Shown here in pieces: positions 37,469 through 46,588 of a DNA stretch of 64,000 bases. Source of the stretch: Urechidicola vernalis (GTDB lineage: Bacteria; Bacteroidota; Bacteroidia; Flavobacteriales; Flavobacteriaceae); the NCBI RefSeq assembly GCF_031846385.1, contig NZ_JAVRHV010000005.1:1-64000 (forward strand), given 5' to 3'. The notes below the pieces were generated by a model. It saw nothing but the letters and a program-made list of their open reading frames with translations, had not been told where the DNA came from and made no database searches. Each line of letters opens with the position of its first letter. Within the stretch, counting starts at the first letter, position 1. The position numbers and the translations under genes were made by a program.

Positions 37469-37498
37469 GTCATTACGAGCTTAGCAAAGTAATCTGCC
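37469..37498. repeat. Second short repeat, 'CGTCATTACGAGC' type
   Basis: CGTCATTACGAGCTTAGCAA followed by AGTAATCTGCC resembles the widespread CGTCATTGCGAGC...GAAGCAATC intergenic repeat. It directly follows the 76-base hairpin, so two repeat kinds lie side by side. Confidence 0.5.
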
Positions 37499-37543
37499 TA
37501 ACTTAATCATATTGTTTTATCCGTTATCTCAGATTCACCATAA

Positions 37544-38092
37544 CTAACTCAATTCTAATTTAACATTAAATCCTTGTAATAACTCCTCATAATTATCAGG
37601 GATAAAGTTCTTTTTGCTAAAAGCCTCCTTACGCTCATTTCGCATTTTTATGTGTTCTATAGAGCGTAAATAACGACGAAGACCATTGAGATCTCGAATA
37701 ATCAATCCAGGAACTTTTACTTTTTTACCAGTATCATTCTTTGCTATCATAGTAAAGTATGATGAGTTACAATGCTTAATTTCTCCAGTCTGAATATTTT
37801 GAGATTCTACCCTAATTCCGACAACCATAGAAGAGTTACCCACATAATTAATTCGTGCTTTAAGCGTAACTAACTCCCCTACTTCAATTGGGTTTAGAAA
37901 ATCCACTCTATTAACTGATGCTGTTACACAATACTGTCCTGAAAATTTAGAAGCCGAAGAAAATGCCGCTTTATCCATTAATGAAAGAATAAATCCTCCA
38001 TGAATTTTACCACTAAAATTAGAGTGTGATGGAAGCATTAACTCTGTTAAGGTTATTTCAGAATCTATGGCATTTTTATAAGTAGTTTTCAT
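37544..38092 (-). CDS. Hotdog-fold acyl-CoA thioesterase
   Basis: The protein has 182 residues from the ATG at 38092 (MKTTYKNAIDS). An upstream in-frame start at 38125 would overlap the -7 box at 38130-38123, so the inner ATG is preferred. The hotdog motif HGGFILSLMDKAAFSSA (about 31-47) is the thioesterase signature; FLNPIEVGELVTLKARINYVG follows. It probably hydrolyses medium- or long-chain acyl-CoA in the cytoplasm. Confidence 0.88.
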   Translation of the reverse strand: MKTTYKNAIDSEITLTELMLPSHSNFSGKIHGGFILSLMDKAAFSSASKFSGQYCVTASVNRVDFLNPIEVGELVTLKARINYVGNSSMVVGIRVESQNIQTGEIKHCNSSYFTMIAKNDTGKKVKVPGLIIRDLNGLRRYLRSIEHIKMRNERKEAFSKKNFIPDNYEELLQGFNVKLELS

Positions 38093-38122
38093 ACGTTTCT
38101 CAGTTTCATTAATAATATGTAA

Positions 38123-38130
38123 CAAAAGTA
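38123..38130 (-). promoter_or_regulatory. -7 box of the thioesterase gene
   Basis: TACTTTTG on the minus strand matches TAnnTTTG, 30 bases upstream of the ATG at 38092. Its position rules against the longer reading frame starting at 38125. Confidence 0.55.
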
Positions 38131-38225
38131 AATAAAAAGCTACATATAATTATATACTATTTCATTTGCTTTTTCTATAATTTTTCATTATATTATAACA
38201 ATTATTAACCTTTAAAAACAAAACT

Positions 38226-39140
38226 ATGATAACGACTTATTTATGGATTTTACCTGTTTTAATTATTATAATTACTGGGCTGTTTGTTGTAAAACAACAG
38301 ACTTCGGTAATTGTAGAACGCTTCGGTAAATTCCAAAGTATTCGACAAGCGGGATTAAACATAAAAATTCCATTAGTCGATAAAATTGCTGGTAGAATCA
38401 GTTTAAAAATTCAACAGTTAGATGTAATTGTTGAAACTAAAACACAAGATGATGTGTTTGTACATTTAAAAATCTCTGTACAATTTCAAATACAGCGAGA
38501 TCATGTCTATGATGCCTTTTATAAACTTCAAAATCCGCATGAGCAGATCACAGCATTCATTTTTGATGTAGTTCGTGCAGAAGTGCCTAAAATGATTTTA
38601 GATGATGTATTTGAAAAGAAAGATGAAATTGCACGCGCAATTCAACGCGATTTAAAAGAAGCTATGCTTAACTATGGATATGATATTGTAAAAGCATTGG
38701 TAACTGATATTGATCCAGATGAAAATGTAAAAATTGCAATGAACCGTATCAATGCCGCAGAACGTGAAAAAATTGCTGCGCAACACGAAGGTGATGCTGA
38801 ACGTATTTTAATTGTTGAACGTGCAAAAGCAGAAGCAGAAAGTAAACGTTTACAAGGACGTGGAATTGCAGACCAACGTAGAGAAATTGCACGTGGCTTA
38901 GAAGAAAGTGTTGATGTGTTAAACAGTGCAGGAATTAATAGCCAAGAAGCTTCAGCATTAATTGTAATTACACAACATTACGATACGCTGCAAAGCATAG
39001 GATCTGATACAAATTCTAATTTAATTTTATTACCAAATAATCCAAACGCTGCCAGTAGTATGTTAAACGATATGGTAACAAGTTTAGTTGCAGCAAATAA
39101 AATTAACCAGTCTTCTGCAAAAGACAAAAACAAAATGTAA
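38226..39140 (+). CDS. SPFH/stomatin-like membrane protein
   Basis: The protein has 304 residues. One N-terminal membrane segment is at about 5-23. The SPFH (band 7) domain is about 25-190 (VIVERFGKFQSIRQAGLNIKIP, RAEVPKMILDDVFEKKDEIA). A helical region rich in Ala/Glu/Arg follows (AEREKIAAQHEGDAERILI). Members form large membrane rings and help quality control or microdomains. It stands alone, with a terminator directly after. Confidence 0.9.
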   Translation: MITTYLWILPVLIIIITGLFVVKQQTSVIVERFGKFQSIRQAGLNIKIPLVDKIAGRISLKIQQLDVIVETKTQDDVFVHLKISVQFQIQRDHVYDAFYKLQNPHEQITAFIFDVVRAEVPKMILDDVFEKKDEIARAIQRDLKEAMLNYGYDIVKALVTDIDPDENVKIAMNRINAAEREKIAAQHEGDAERILIVERAKAEAESKRLQGRGIADQRREIARGLEESVDVLNSAGINSQEASALIVITQHYDTLQSIGSDTNSNLILLPNNPNAASSMLNDMVTSLVAANKINQSSAKDKNKM

Positions 39141-39165
39141 TAAGATTTTAATCTTTTCAAAATAA

Positions 39166-39193
39166 AAAAACCTGCAATTACTTGCAGGTTTTT
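39166..39193. terminator. Bidirectional terminator between SPFH gene and tatA
   Basis: AAAAACCTGCAA and TTGCAGGTTTTT form a perfect 12-bp stem with a TTAC loop. A and T tracts on the two sides let it serve both convergent genes. Confidence 0.9.
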
Positions 39194-39214
39194 GTTTTTA
39201 TAAAAATTAGGAAT

Positions 39215-39403
39215 TTATTTCTTTTCCTCTTCAATTTTTTCGTTTTCCTCGTCCTTAGAAGCGTTCTTAAATTCTTTAATTCCACTACCAAGACCTCTCA
39301 TTAATTCTGGAATTTTCTTACCTCCAAAAAGTAATAATACAACCACCACAATAATTGCAATTTGTGGTCCACTTATCATTAAAAAAATGTTCAATGCATT
39401 CAT
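39215..39403 (-). CDS. tatA: Sec-independent protein translocase subunit TatA/TatE
   Basis: The protein has 62 residues. The N-terminal membrane helix (about 8-26) is followed by the hinge FGGKKIPELMRGLGSGIKEFK and a short charged tail. It forms the pore part of the twin-arginine translocase. No tatC is adjacent. Confidence 0.92.
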   Translation of the reverse strand: MNALNIFLMISGPQIAIIVVVVLLLFGGKKIPELMRGLGSGIKEFKNASKDEENEKIEEEKK

Positions 39404-39422
39404 CTATTAAAATATTAGATTA

Positions 39423-39430
39423 CAAATATA
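39423..39430 (-). promoter_or_regulatory. -7 box of tatA
   Basis: TATATTTG on the minus strand, 19 bases before the tatA ATG, suggests tatA has its own promoter although head-GIN lies just upstream. Confidence 0.45.
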
Positions 39431-39437
39431 GAAATAA

Positions 39438-40112
39438 TTAATCTTTAGATTTAATTGTTCCACCAATTATTTTCTTACTAATTACATCCGTTGGATTCCC
39501 TTTATAATAAACACTTCCTCCCAGACTTACTTTTACATCTAACATTTCATTTACAAAAATTTTACCTACTGCCCCGGATGATGAAGTTATATAAGTTTGA
39601 TTTGCTTCTAAATCATATCCGTCAAAAATACCTCCTGTTGTTAATTCTAAATCTTGACTTTCTAATTCACCTGAAACATTTAATTGTCCGCCAGAGACCG
39701 CTTTCCCAATTAAATAACTCACTTTTAAAGGCATATTAATTACTGCTCCTTCTTGCACACGTAATTCAATGCTTTTCTGCTCAATATCATTATCGCTTGC
39801 AATTATCGCCCCTTCATTAGCATCAACCAATAACAAATTATCAGAATAATATAATTTTATATCGGCCTCATATGCATTAAAAGTTTCTGGAAAACGCATA
39901 GATAATTTTAACCGACCATTGATGTTTTTTACAACCACTTCATCTCTTTTCTTTCCTGAAATTTCAATTCTTGGTGTATCTGATTTCTCTAACTGAACAG
40001 TTAAACCACTAAAAACCTTCAATTCTTTAAAGGATCCTATCTCTTTTGTTAACACATCTTGCGAAAACCCTATTGTAGAAATCAGCAAAAATGTTATTAA
40101 TACTATTCTCAT
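39438..40112 (-). CDS. Secreted head-GIN domain protein (DUF2807)
   Basis: The protein has 224 residues. The signal peptide is about 1-17 (ends GFSQ). The rest is a right-handed beta-helix-like repeat of the DUF2807 kind (FKELKVFSGLTVQLEKSD, RIEISGKKRDEVVVKNINGRL, ELESQDLELTTGGIFDG). It is a putative autotransporter-adhesin-type domain with no assigned function. Confidence 0.85.
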   Translation of the reverse strand: MRIVLITFLLISTIGFSQDVLTKEIGSFKELKVFSGLTVQLEKSDTPRIEISGKKRDEVVVKNINGRLKLSMRFPETFNAYEADIKLYYSDNLLLVDANEGAIIASDNDIEQKSIELRVQEGAVINMPLKVSYLIGKAVSGGQLNVSGELESQDLELTTGGIFDGYDLEANQTYITSSSGAVGKIFVNEMLDVKVSLGGSVYYKGNPTDVISKKIIGGTIKSKD

Positions 40113-40157
40113 TTATGTATCTATTTTATATTTCTAAAACGAAATATTCTTAATTTA

Positions 40158-42359
40158 TTATTCTCGAATTAATGTAAAATCTAGATGCTTACGTTCTAAA
40201 TCTGTATGTTTTACTTTTACAGTTACTTCTTCACCTAGTTGAATCATGTTTTGAGTGGATTGCCCAACAATAGCATATTGTTTTTCATCGAAAATATAAT
40301 AGTCATCTTGAATGTCTCTAATTCGAACCATTCCTTCACATTTATTCTCAATAATCTCAACGTAAATTCCCCATTCCGTAACACCTGAAACCACACCTTT
40401 AAAAATTTGATCTTGGTGATCTTGCATGTATTTCACTTGCATATACTTAATAGAATCACGTTCTGCTTTCGCTGCTAATTGTTCTCTATCAGAAGAATGT
40501 TCACATTTTTCCTCATAAATAGCATTTTTAGGCGATTTACCACCATCTAAGTAATGTTGTAGTAATCTATGTGTCATAACATCTGGATAACGTCTAATAG
40601 GCGAGGTAAAATGGCTGTAAAAATCAAAAGCCAACCCGTAATGACCAATATTATCTGTAGTATACACAGCCTTACTCATAGAACGAATCGCTAAGGTTTC
40701 AACCATATTAGATTCTCCTTTTCCATGCACATCTGCCAATAATTTATTTAACGAGTTTGAAATCGTTTCCTTAGAATTTAAATTTAATTTATATCCAAAC
40801 TTAGAAATGATTCCTTGTAAAGAATTTAATTTTTCAATATCGGGTTCGTCATGAATTCTATAAATAAAAGTATTATTTGTAGGTCTTCCACCTTTAAAGC
40901 CAATAAACTCAGCTACACGTCTATTCGCTAATAGCATAAATTCTTCAATTAATTTATTAGCATCTTTAGATTCCTTAAAAAATACACCGGTCGGATTTGC
41001 TTCTTCATCTAAATCAAAACGAACTTCTACCCTATCAAAACTAATAGCGCCTTGCTTCATTCTTCTTTTACGAAGTGTCTTCGCTAAACGATCTAAAGTT
41101 AACGTAGCTTCTTGAATTGAAGCATCAACTTTTCTAGATTCGCCTGTTAAAGATATATCCGCTGGAATAGTATTTTCAGTAGGATTTTCTATTAAGAACT
41201 GTGCCTCTTCATATGCAAATCTTGTATCAGAATACGTAACTGTTCTTCCAAACCACTGATTAACAACTTGAGATTTATCATTCATTTCAAATACTGCAGA
41301 AAAAGTCAATTTTTCTTCATTAGGTCTTAAAGAACATACATTATTCGAAAGTATTTCTGGCAACATAGGTACTACCCTATCCACTAAATAAACTGAAGTA
41401 GCTCTAGCATAAGCCTCCTCATCTAAAATTGTATTTTCCTGTACATAATGAGACACATCAGCAATATGAATTCCAATTTCATAATTACCATTCTCTAATC
41501 TTTCAAAAGACAAGGCATCATCAAAATCTTTAGCGGTTTTAGGATCAATAGTAAACGTAGTTACCTTACGCATATCTCTACGTTTGGCAACCTCTTCTTT
41601 TGTAATTTCTATTGGTAAGGTAGAAGCATCTTCTTCTACTTCTGCTGGAAACTCATATGGTAAATTGTATTCTAATAAAATAGAATGAATCTCTGTATTA
41701 TGGTCACCTGGTTTTCCTAAAACTTTTTTAATTTTTCCAAACGGATTTTTAGAATTTTCTGGCCAATCCACAAAGGAAACTAAAACTTTATCTCCATCTA
41801 CTGCACCAAATAATTTCTTTTGTGGTACAAAGAAATCAACATACATTTTGGAATCATCTGGTATTACAAATCCAAAATTCTTATTCATATGCAGAACACC
41901 AACATAGTCGGTTTTCTTTCTTTCTATAATCTCTACAATATCACCCTCTTGTTTATCACTTCTCTTACGATTATATACATAAACCTTTACAATATCATTA
42001 TGCAAAGCGTGATTCATATTGCGCGATGGTATGTAAATATCATGTTCTAAGTCATCACAAATAACATATCCATTACCTCTAGCAGTAACATCTACTTTTC
42101 CAATATAGTAATGTTCATTCTGAATAACTTTGTATTTTCCTCTATCAACTTCTTCTAATTTTCCCTTGTTTTTTAGTTCTTCAATCTTCTGAATTATTTG
42201 TTGTTTACCATTTGCATCTGTAATATTCATTTTTGATGCAACTTGTTTATAATTAAATGATTGGGTTGAATTTGTATTAAATATTTTTAGTACTTTATCT
42301 GTTAAATGTTTAATAACATTATTCTTCTTTTTATAAATTTTATTCTTCTTTTTCGACAT
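40158..42359 (-). CDS. rnr: Ribonuclease R
   Basis: The protein has 733 residues. A Lys-rich N-terminus and winged-helix segment (about 15-80) are followed by cold-shock domains (about 85-215) and the RNB catalytic domain (about 262-600). IDPKTAKDFDDAL (about 271-283) carries the metal-binding Asp residues. HFTSPIRRYPDVMTHRLL is conserved, and a C-terminal S1 domain is about 650-733. It is a processive 3'-5' exoribonuclease that degrades structured RNA. Confidence 0.95.
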   Translation of the reverse strand: MSKKKNKIYKKKNNVIKHLTDKVLKIFNTNSTQSFNYKQVASKMNITDANGKQQIIQKIEELKNKGKLEEVDRGKYKVIQNEHYYIGKVDVTARGNGYVICDDLEHDIYIPSRNMNHALHNDIVKVYVYNRKRSDKQEGDIVEIIERKKTDYVGVLHMNKNFGFVIPDDSKMYVDFFVPQKKLFGAVDGDKVLVSFVDWPENSKNPFGKIKKVLGKPGDHNTEIHSILLEYNLPYEFPAEVEEDASTLPIEITKEEVAKRRDMRKVTTFTIDPKTAKDFDDALSFERLENGNYEIGIHIADVSHYVQENTILDEEAYARATSVYLVDRVVPMLPEILSNNVCSLRPNEEKLTFSAVFEMNDKSQVVNQWFGRTVTYSDTRFAYEEAQFLIENPTENTIPADISLTGESRKVDASIQEATLTLDRLAKTLRKRRMKQGAISFDRVEVRFDLDEEANPTGVFFKESKDANKLIEEFMLLANRRVAEFIGFKGGRPTNNTFIYRIHDEPDIEKLNSLQGIISKFGYKLNLNSKETISNSLNKLLADVHGKGESNMVETLAIRSMSKAVYTTDNIGHYGLAFDFYSHFTSPIRRYPDVMTHRLLQHYLDGGKSPKNAIYEEKCEHSSDREQLAAKAERDSIKYMQVKYMQDHQDQIFKGVVSGVTEWGIYVEIIENKCEGMVRIRDIQDDYYIFDEKQYAIVGQSTQNMIQLGEEVTVKVKHTDLERKHLDFTLIRE

Positions 42360-42468
42360 AAATTCGTCTTTGTTTATATGGTTAAAAATACAACATATTT
42401 AATTGTTAAATAATTATGTAATAGTTATGCTTTAGTTGTATTTTAGTTATCTATTATCATGATTTTTT

Positions 42469-43392
42469 ATGCATAACGATTGGTTTATTATTATTAATCC
42501 TACTTCTGGGAATGGAAAATCAAAAAAACACATTCCAAAAATTTTACAACTTTTAAAACAGCAACAAATAACTTATAATTATGCTATTACTAAGTATGTA
42601 AAACACGAGTTTGAATTAGTTCAAAATGCTATAACCAACGGGTATCACAAAATTATTAGTGTTGGTGGTGATGGAACTTTACATAATATTGTAAACGGAA
42701 TATTACATCAATCCGTACTCTCTTCTTCTCTAATCAAAATAGCTGTAATTCCTTTTGGTACCGGAAACGATTGGGTGAAAAACTATCAAATTTCAAAAGA
42801 TTTAAGTAAAAACATTTCTACTATTAAATCTGAACATACTACCTACCAAGATATCGGTAAGATTACTTTAAACTCCACTAAAACGATTGTTTATTTTAAC
42901 AATTTAGCCGGCATAGGATTTGACGGTCATGTAGTAAATTCTATTGGCAAATATAAGAAATATGGAGCAATATCCTATTTACTAGCTGTTTTTGTAGGAT
43001 TCTCTAAATATAAATCAGTGGACTTAAGTATTGAATTAGATAATAAAATTATTGAAGTAAATTCGTTAATGACCTTAATTGGATTGTGTAAATATTCTGG
43101 TGGAGGCATGCGGTTAACAGAAAAATCAGATCCAACCAATGGTCTTTTTGATATTACTATAATCAAGCATTTAAATTTAGCAACTGTTCTTGTTAACTTA
43201 CCAAAACTCTTTAACGGAAAAATTACTAAACACAGAAAAGTTACTACGTATAAAACTAATAATATATCAATTTCATTGCCTAAAAATAAAACTGTTTTTA
43301 TGCAGGCAGATGGTGAATTAATTGATTCAGAAAACTTTACAGTAGAACTTATTCCAAAAGCTATTCAAGTTATAACTCCTAAAAAGAGTTAA
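42469..43392 (+). CDS. YegS/diacylglycerol-kinase-type lipid kinase
   Basis: The protein has 307 residues. INPTSGNGKSKK (about 9-20), the nucleotide motif VGGDGTLHNIVNGIL (about 65-79), IAVIPFGTGNDWVKN and GIGFDGHVVNSIG are the lipid-kinase signatures. The C-terminal domain includes FMQADGELID. It probably phosphorylates diacylglycerol or a related lipid at the membrane. It diverges from rnr. Confidence 0.9.
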   Translation: MHNDWFIIINPTSGNGKSKKHIPKILQLLKQQQITYNYAITKYVKHEFELVQNAITNGYHKIISVGGDGTLHNIVNGILHQSVLSSSLIKIAVIPFGTGNDWVKNYQISKDLSKNISTIKSEHTTYQDIGKITLNSTKTIVYFNNLAGIGFDGHVVNSIGKYKKYGAISYLLAVFVGFSKYKSVDLSIELDNKIIEVNSLMTLIGLCKYSGGGMRLTEKSDPTNGLFDITIIKHLNLATVLVNLPKLFNGKITKHRKVTTYKTNNISISLPKNKTVFMQADGELIDSENFTVELIPKAIQVITPKKS

Positions 43393-43458
43393 ATTTTCTT
43401 AAGATTTTTGTAACATTTTAACAAATGACCCGTCTATATTATACAGTTCAATTGCAAA

Positions 43459-43620
43459 ATGAAACGACTTTACAAAATTATTATCTTATTTTTCCTTATC
43501 TTCTTAGTAGGTATCTATTTTACGGTACGTAGTATAAACACTACCCTTTCTACAGAAGAGAAAACAGAAATCATTTCTGTTGCTCCTCTTTCTTCATTGT
43601 ATACAGTTACTAAATTGTAA
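43459..43620 (+). CDS. Small single-span membrane protein (53 residues)
   Basis: ATG 43459 begins MKRLYKIIILFFLIFLVGIY, a basic start and one clear membrane helix, followed by about 30 polar residues (TTLSTEEKTEIISVAPLSSL) and a stop at 43618-43620. The helix and composition look real. I recognise no family. It sits right at the edge of the candidate origin region. Confidence 0.55.
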   Translation: MKRLYKIIILFFLIFLVGIYFTVRSINTTLSTEEKTEIISVAPLSSLYTVTKL

Positions 43621-44141
43621 TAGATTTTTCCATTTCTTATCTTATCTCAAATTTCACTTTTATTAACATATATTATATATATAAGTTTTATTTTAAAATT
43701 TTTAAAAAAAGAAATAATGATTATAATAGTGTGTTAATATGTGCAAAAACTAATTGAATTTAAATTTTGATATTTCACTTATTAAAAACCATTAACAGTT
43801 ATTAATTTTATAACTCGTTCATATAGAATGAAAGTTGATCAGTTATTCACAGCTTGTTCATTTCTATAAACACATTAAAATGGGTATAAATAAAACCAAG
43901 TTGAGTGTTGATAAACACCATTTTTATGGTTCATAACTAGCGGTGAAAAATCATTAAATAAATTTTGATATTAAGGTTTACTCACTGTATTGTAAAAATT
44001 ATTAAAACCAACAAATTTAGTTTTCCTTATTAGCTTTATAATTACTAACAATCTTAATTTTAATTAAATATTCTGATAACTAATCATTTATATTTCTTCT
44101 ATTAACAATGGAAAAAATAGTTGTTAATAACGCCTATTTTG
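43621..44141. other. Candidate oriC: AT-rich gap at a gene-strand switch
   Basis: About 520 bases hold no gene. There is one consensus DnaA box, TTATTCACA at 43843-43851. One-mismatch forms are TTATTAACA at 43660-43668, TGTTGATAA at 43906-43914 and TGTTAATAA at 44122-44130, with another at 44165-44173 just outside. Very AT-rich runs (43661-43720) could serve as an unwinding element. The AT-rich background makes some matches likely by chance. The stronger hint is that genes run mostly leftward to its left and almost all rightward to its right. No dnaA is in the window. Confidence 0.45.
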
Positions 44142-44149
44142 TATTTTTG
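44142..44149 (+). promoter_or_regulatory. -7 box of rpiB
   Basis: TATTTTTG matches TAnnTTTG, 23 bases before the rpiB ATG at 44173. Confidence 0.5.
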
Positions 44150-44172
44150 ATGAAACTTATAAACTGTTAATA

Positions 44173-44607
44173 ATGACTATTGCAATAGGAAACGACCACG
44201 CTGGACCTGATTATAAATTTGAGATAATCAAGTATTTAGAATCAAAAAACATTACTGTTATAAATCATGGTACCGATACATTAGATAGTGTTGATTACCC
44301 AGATTTTGTGCATCCGGTTGCGAGTGCAGTAAATGATGCAAAAGTAGATTTAGGTATTTTAATTTGTGGTAGTGCAAATGGAGTTGCAATGACCGCTAAT
44401 AAATATCAAAATGTTAGAGCTGGTTTGTGCTGGTCAAAAGAAATTGTGGAGTTGATCAAACAACATAATAATGCAAATATTTTATGCATCCCTGCTAGGT
44501 TTACCTCTATTCCGCAAGCAATTGCTATGGTAGAAACTTTTTTAAATACAGAATTTGAAGGAGGTCGCCATCAAAACAGAGTAGATAAGATTCCGTTAAA
44601 CTGTTAG
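44173..44607 (+). CDS. rpiB: Ribose 5-phosphate isomerase B
   Basis: The protein has 144 residues. The N-terminal IAIGNDHAGPDYK carries the substrate-binding DHAG. The catalytic Cys lies in ICGSANGVAMTANK (about 63-76), and GGRHQNRVDKI ends the protein. It interconverts ribose 5-phosphate and ribulose 5-phosphate in the pentose phosphate pathway. It is the first gene on the right side of the strand switch. Confidence 0.93.
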   Translation: MTIAIGNDHAGPDYKFEIIKYLESKNITVINHGTDTLDSVDYPDFVHPVASAVNDAKVDLGILICGSANGVAMTANKYQNVRAGLCWSKEIVELIKQHNNANILCIPARFTSIPQAIAMVETFLNTEFEGGRHQNRVDKIPLNC

Positions 44608-44665
44608 AAATTACGCATCTTTTAAGATGTTAATTAGTCTATTAGGTGATCTTTAAATAAATATA

Positions 44666-45583
44666 ATGAGTCATCATCATAAACATTCGCATCACCATAG
44701 TCATGGAGATTTAAAAGGACGCAATCTTTTAATCTCTATATTTCTGAATATTGTTATTACAGTATCGCAGATTATTGGTGGAATAATATCTGGAAGTTTA
44801 GCCTTACTTTCTGATGCACTTCATAATTTTACTGATGTATTATCTCTAATAATCAGTTATATAGCAAATAAACTTTCAAAGAAAAGTGCTTCAACTAATA
44901 AAACATTTGGGTATAAACGGGCCGAAATTATTGCGGCATTTGTAAATGCTGCTTCTTTAATTATTGTTGCTATTCTGTTAATAATTGAAGCAATTAAAAG
45001 ATTTCAAAATCCTGAAGAAATTGAATCTAATTTGGTTATTTGGTTATCTTTCATAGCAATTTTGGCAAATGGATTTAGTGTTTTACTTCTAAAAAAAGAT
45101 GCAAATTCTAATATGAATATGAAATCTGCCTATTTACATTTACTTACAGATATGATGGCAAGTGTAGCAGTTTTAGCAGGTGGATTAATAATGAAATACT
45201 ATGAAGTTTATTGGATAGATAGTGTTTTAACATTGGTAATTGCAATCTATTTAATTTATATGGGTTGGGATTTATTAAAAGAATCTACCAGAGTATTAAT
45301 GTTATTTACCCCTGAAGAAATAGAAATTAAAAAAATTGTAGCTGAGGTAAATGCAATAGATGGTATCAAAAATATGCATCATGTGCATATTTGGCAATTG
45401 AATGAAGATGAATTACATCTTGAAGCACACATAGATTTTGAAAAGGATATTTTACTATCAGAGTTTGATGTCAAACTTTTAGAAATAGAAAAATTATTGT
45501 TCGAAAAGTATCATATAAATCACAGTAATATTCAACCAGAATTTAGGAAAGAGGATACTAAAGATATCATTGTTCAAGATTAA
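44666..45583 (+). CDS. Cation diffusion facilitator (Zn2+/Co2+/Cd2+ efflux)
   Basis: The protein has 305 residues. A His-rich N-terminus (HHHKHSHHHSHGD) is followed by six membrane segments. The metal site is in SDALHNFTDVLSLI and HLLTDMMASVAVLAGG. The cytoplasmic domain ends with HHVHIWQLNEDELHLEAHID. It exports divalent metal from the cytoplasm by exchange with protons; metal choice is not decidable here. Confidence 0.92.
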   Translation: MSHHHKHSHHHSHGDLKGRNLLISIFLNIVITVSQIIGGIISGSLALLSDALHNFTDVLSLIISYIANKLSKKSASTNKTFGYKRAEIIAAFVNAASLIIVAILLIIEAIKRFQNPEEIESNLVIWLSFIAILANGFSVLLLKKDANSNMNMKSAYLHLLTDMMASVAVLAGGLIMKYYEVYWIDSVLTLVIAIYLIYMGWDLLKESTRVLMLFTPEEIEIKKIVAEVNAIDGIKNMHHVHIWQLNEDELHLEAHIDFEKDILLSEFDVKLLEIEKLLFEKYHINHSNIQPEFRKEDTKDIIVQD

Positions 45584-45610
45584 CTGAACTAATATTTAAA
45601 GAAATTAGAA

Positions 45611-46051
45611 ATGTTAAAACCTATTATTAAATCTTTTGATGAATTAACAACAAGCGAATTGTATAAAATAATTCAAATACGAACAGAAATTTTTGTTGTA
45701 GAACAAGATTGTGTTTATCAAGATTTAGATTTTAAAGATCAAAAAGCATTGCATTTGTTTTTTACTAAGAATGAGGAAATAATAGCATATACAAGATTGT
45801 TTAAACCTGGAGATTATTTCACAGAAGCCAGTATTGGTAGGGTAGTGGTAAGAGAATCTGCAAGAAAGGATGGTTTAGGACATATACTTATGAAAGCAAG
45901 TATTTCTGCCATAGAAGCTCACTTTAATACCAAAAATATTAAAATTGGAGCACAAACCTACCTAGAGAAATTTTACGAATCCCATGGATTTAAACAAGTA
46001 GGCGAGGGGTATTTAGAGGATGGAATTCCACATATACATATGGTAAAATGA
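45611..46051 (+). CDS. GNAT acetyltransferase, ElaA-like
   Basis: The protein has 146 residues. ElaA-type features are LYKIIQIRTEIFVVEQDCVY near the start, GRVVVRESARKDGLGHILM (acetyl-CoA pyrophosphate loop) in the middle and YLEKFYESHGFKQVGEGYLE near the end. The acceptor substrate is unknown. Its last four bases overlap the next start (ATGA at 46048-46051). Confidence 0.9.
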   Translation: MLKPIIKSFDELTTSELYKIIQIRTEIFVVEQDCVYQDLDFKDQKALHLFFTKNEEIIAYTRLFKPGDYFTEASIGRVVVRESARKDGLGHILMKASISAIEAHFNTKNIKIGAQTYLEKFYESHGFKQVGEGYLEDGIPHIHMVK

Positions 46052-46494
46052 AAGTGACCAGATTCATATCAATATTTATTTTTTGCAGTATTAATATGCT
46101 TGCTCAAAATTTTTCAATTCATGATTTTAAAGGAACCTGGAAATACGAGCATAAAGAAACCTATGAAGTTTGGACCAAGCAAAACGATTCTGTTTTAAAT
46201 GGTGTTTCTTACAAACTGCAGAACGGAGAAAAAAAGATTTCAGAAAAATTAAAACTTCAAAAAATAGAGGATCAAATTATTTATAGCGCTCAGGTGTTGA
46301 ATCAAAACAATGCAAAATGGATTGATTTTGAATTAAATAATAGAGTTAAAGACAAACTTTCCTTCGAAAACACTACCCATGATTTTCCGAATAAAATTCA
46401 ATATACACTTATTACAAAAGAGAAAATATTGGTAGAAGTGAAAGACAATAACAACCAAGGTTTTTCATTTTATCTACTGAAAATTAAAGAATAA
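46048..46494 (+). CDS. Secreted DUF6265-like protein
   Basis: The protein has 148 residues. The signal peptide is about 1-19 (ends NMLAQ). A single beta-barrel-like domain follows (FKGTWKYEHKETYEVWTKQN, ENTTHDFPNKIQYTLI), resembling DUF6265 lipocalin-like proteins. It is translationally coupled to the GNAT gene. Function unknown. Confidence 0.75.
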   Translation: MKVTRFISIFIFCSINMLAQNFSIHDFKGTWKYEHKETYEVWTKQNDSVLNGVSYKLQNGEKKISEKLKLQKIEDQIIYSAQVLNQNNAKWIDFELNNRVKDKLSFENTTHDFPNKIQYTLITKEKILVEVKDNNNQGFSFYLLKIKE

Positions 46495-46588
46495 TATACT
46501 TTACTTTCTGCTCAAAATATGAGCAATCATTATCAGGCTTTTTTGTATTTTAGCGTACTTACTAAACACGTTAATTTACATAGAAATT

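Noticed and set aside
38093..38125. Longer start for the thioesterase
   Set aside because: It would overlap the -7 box at 38130-38123 and leave no room for a transcript leader.
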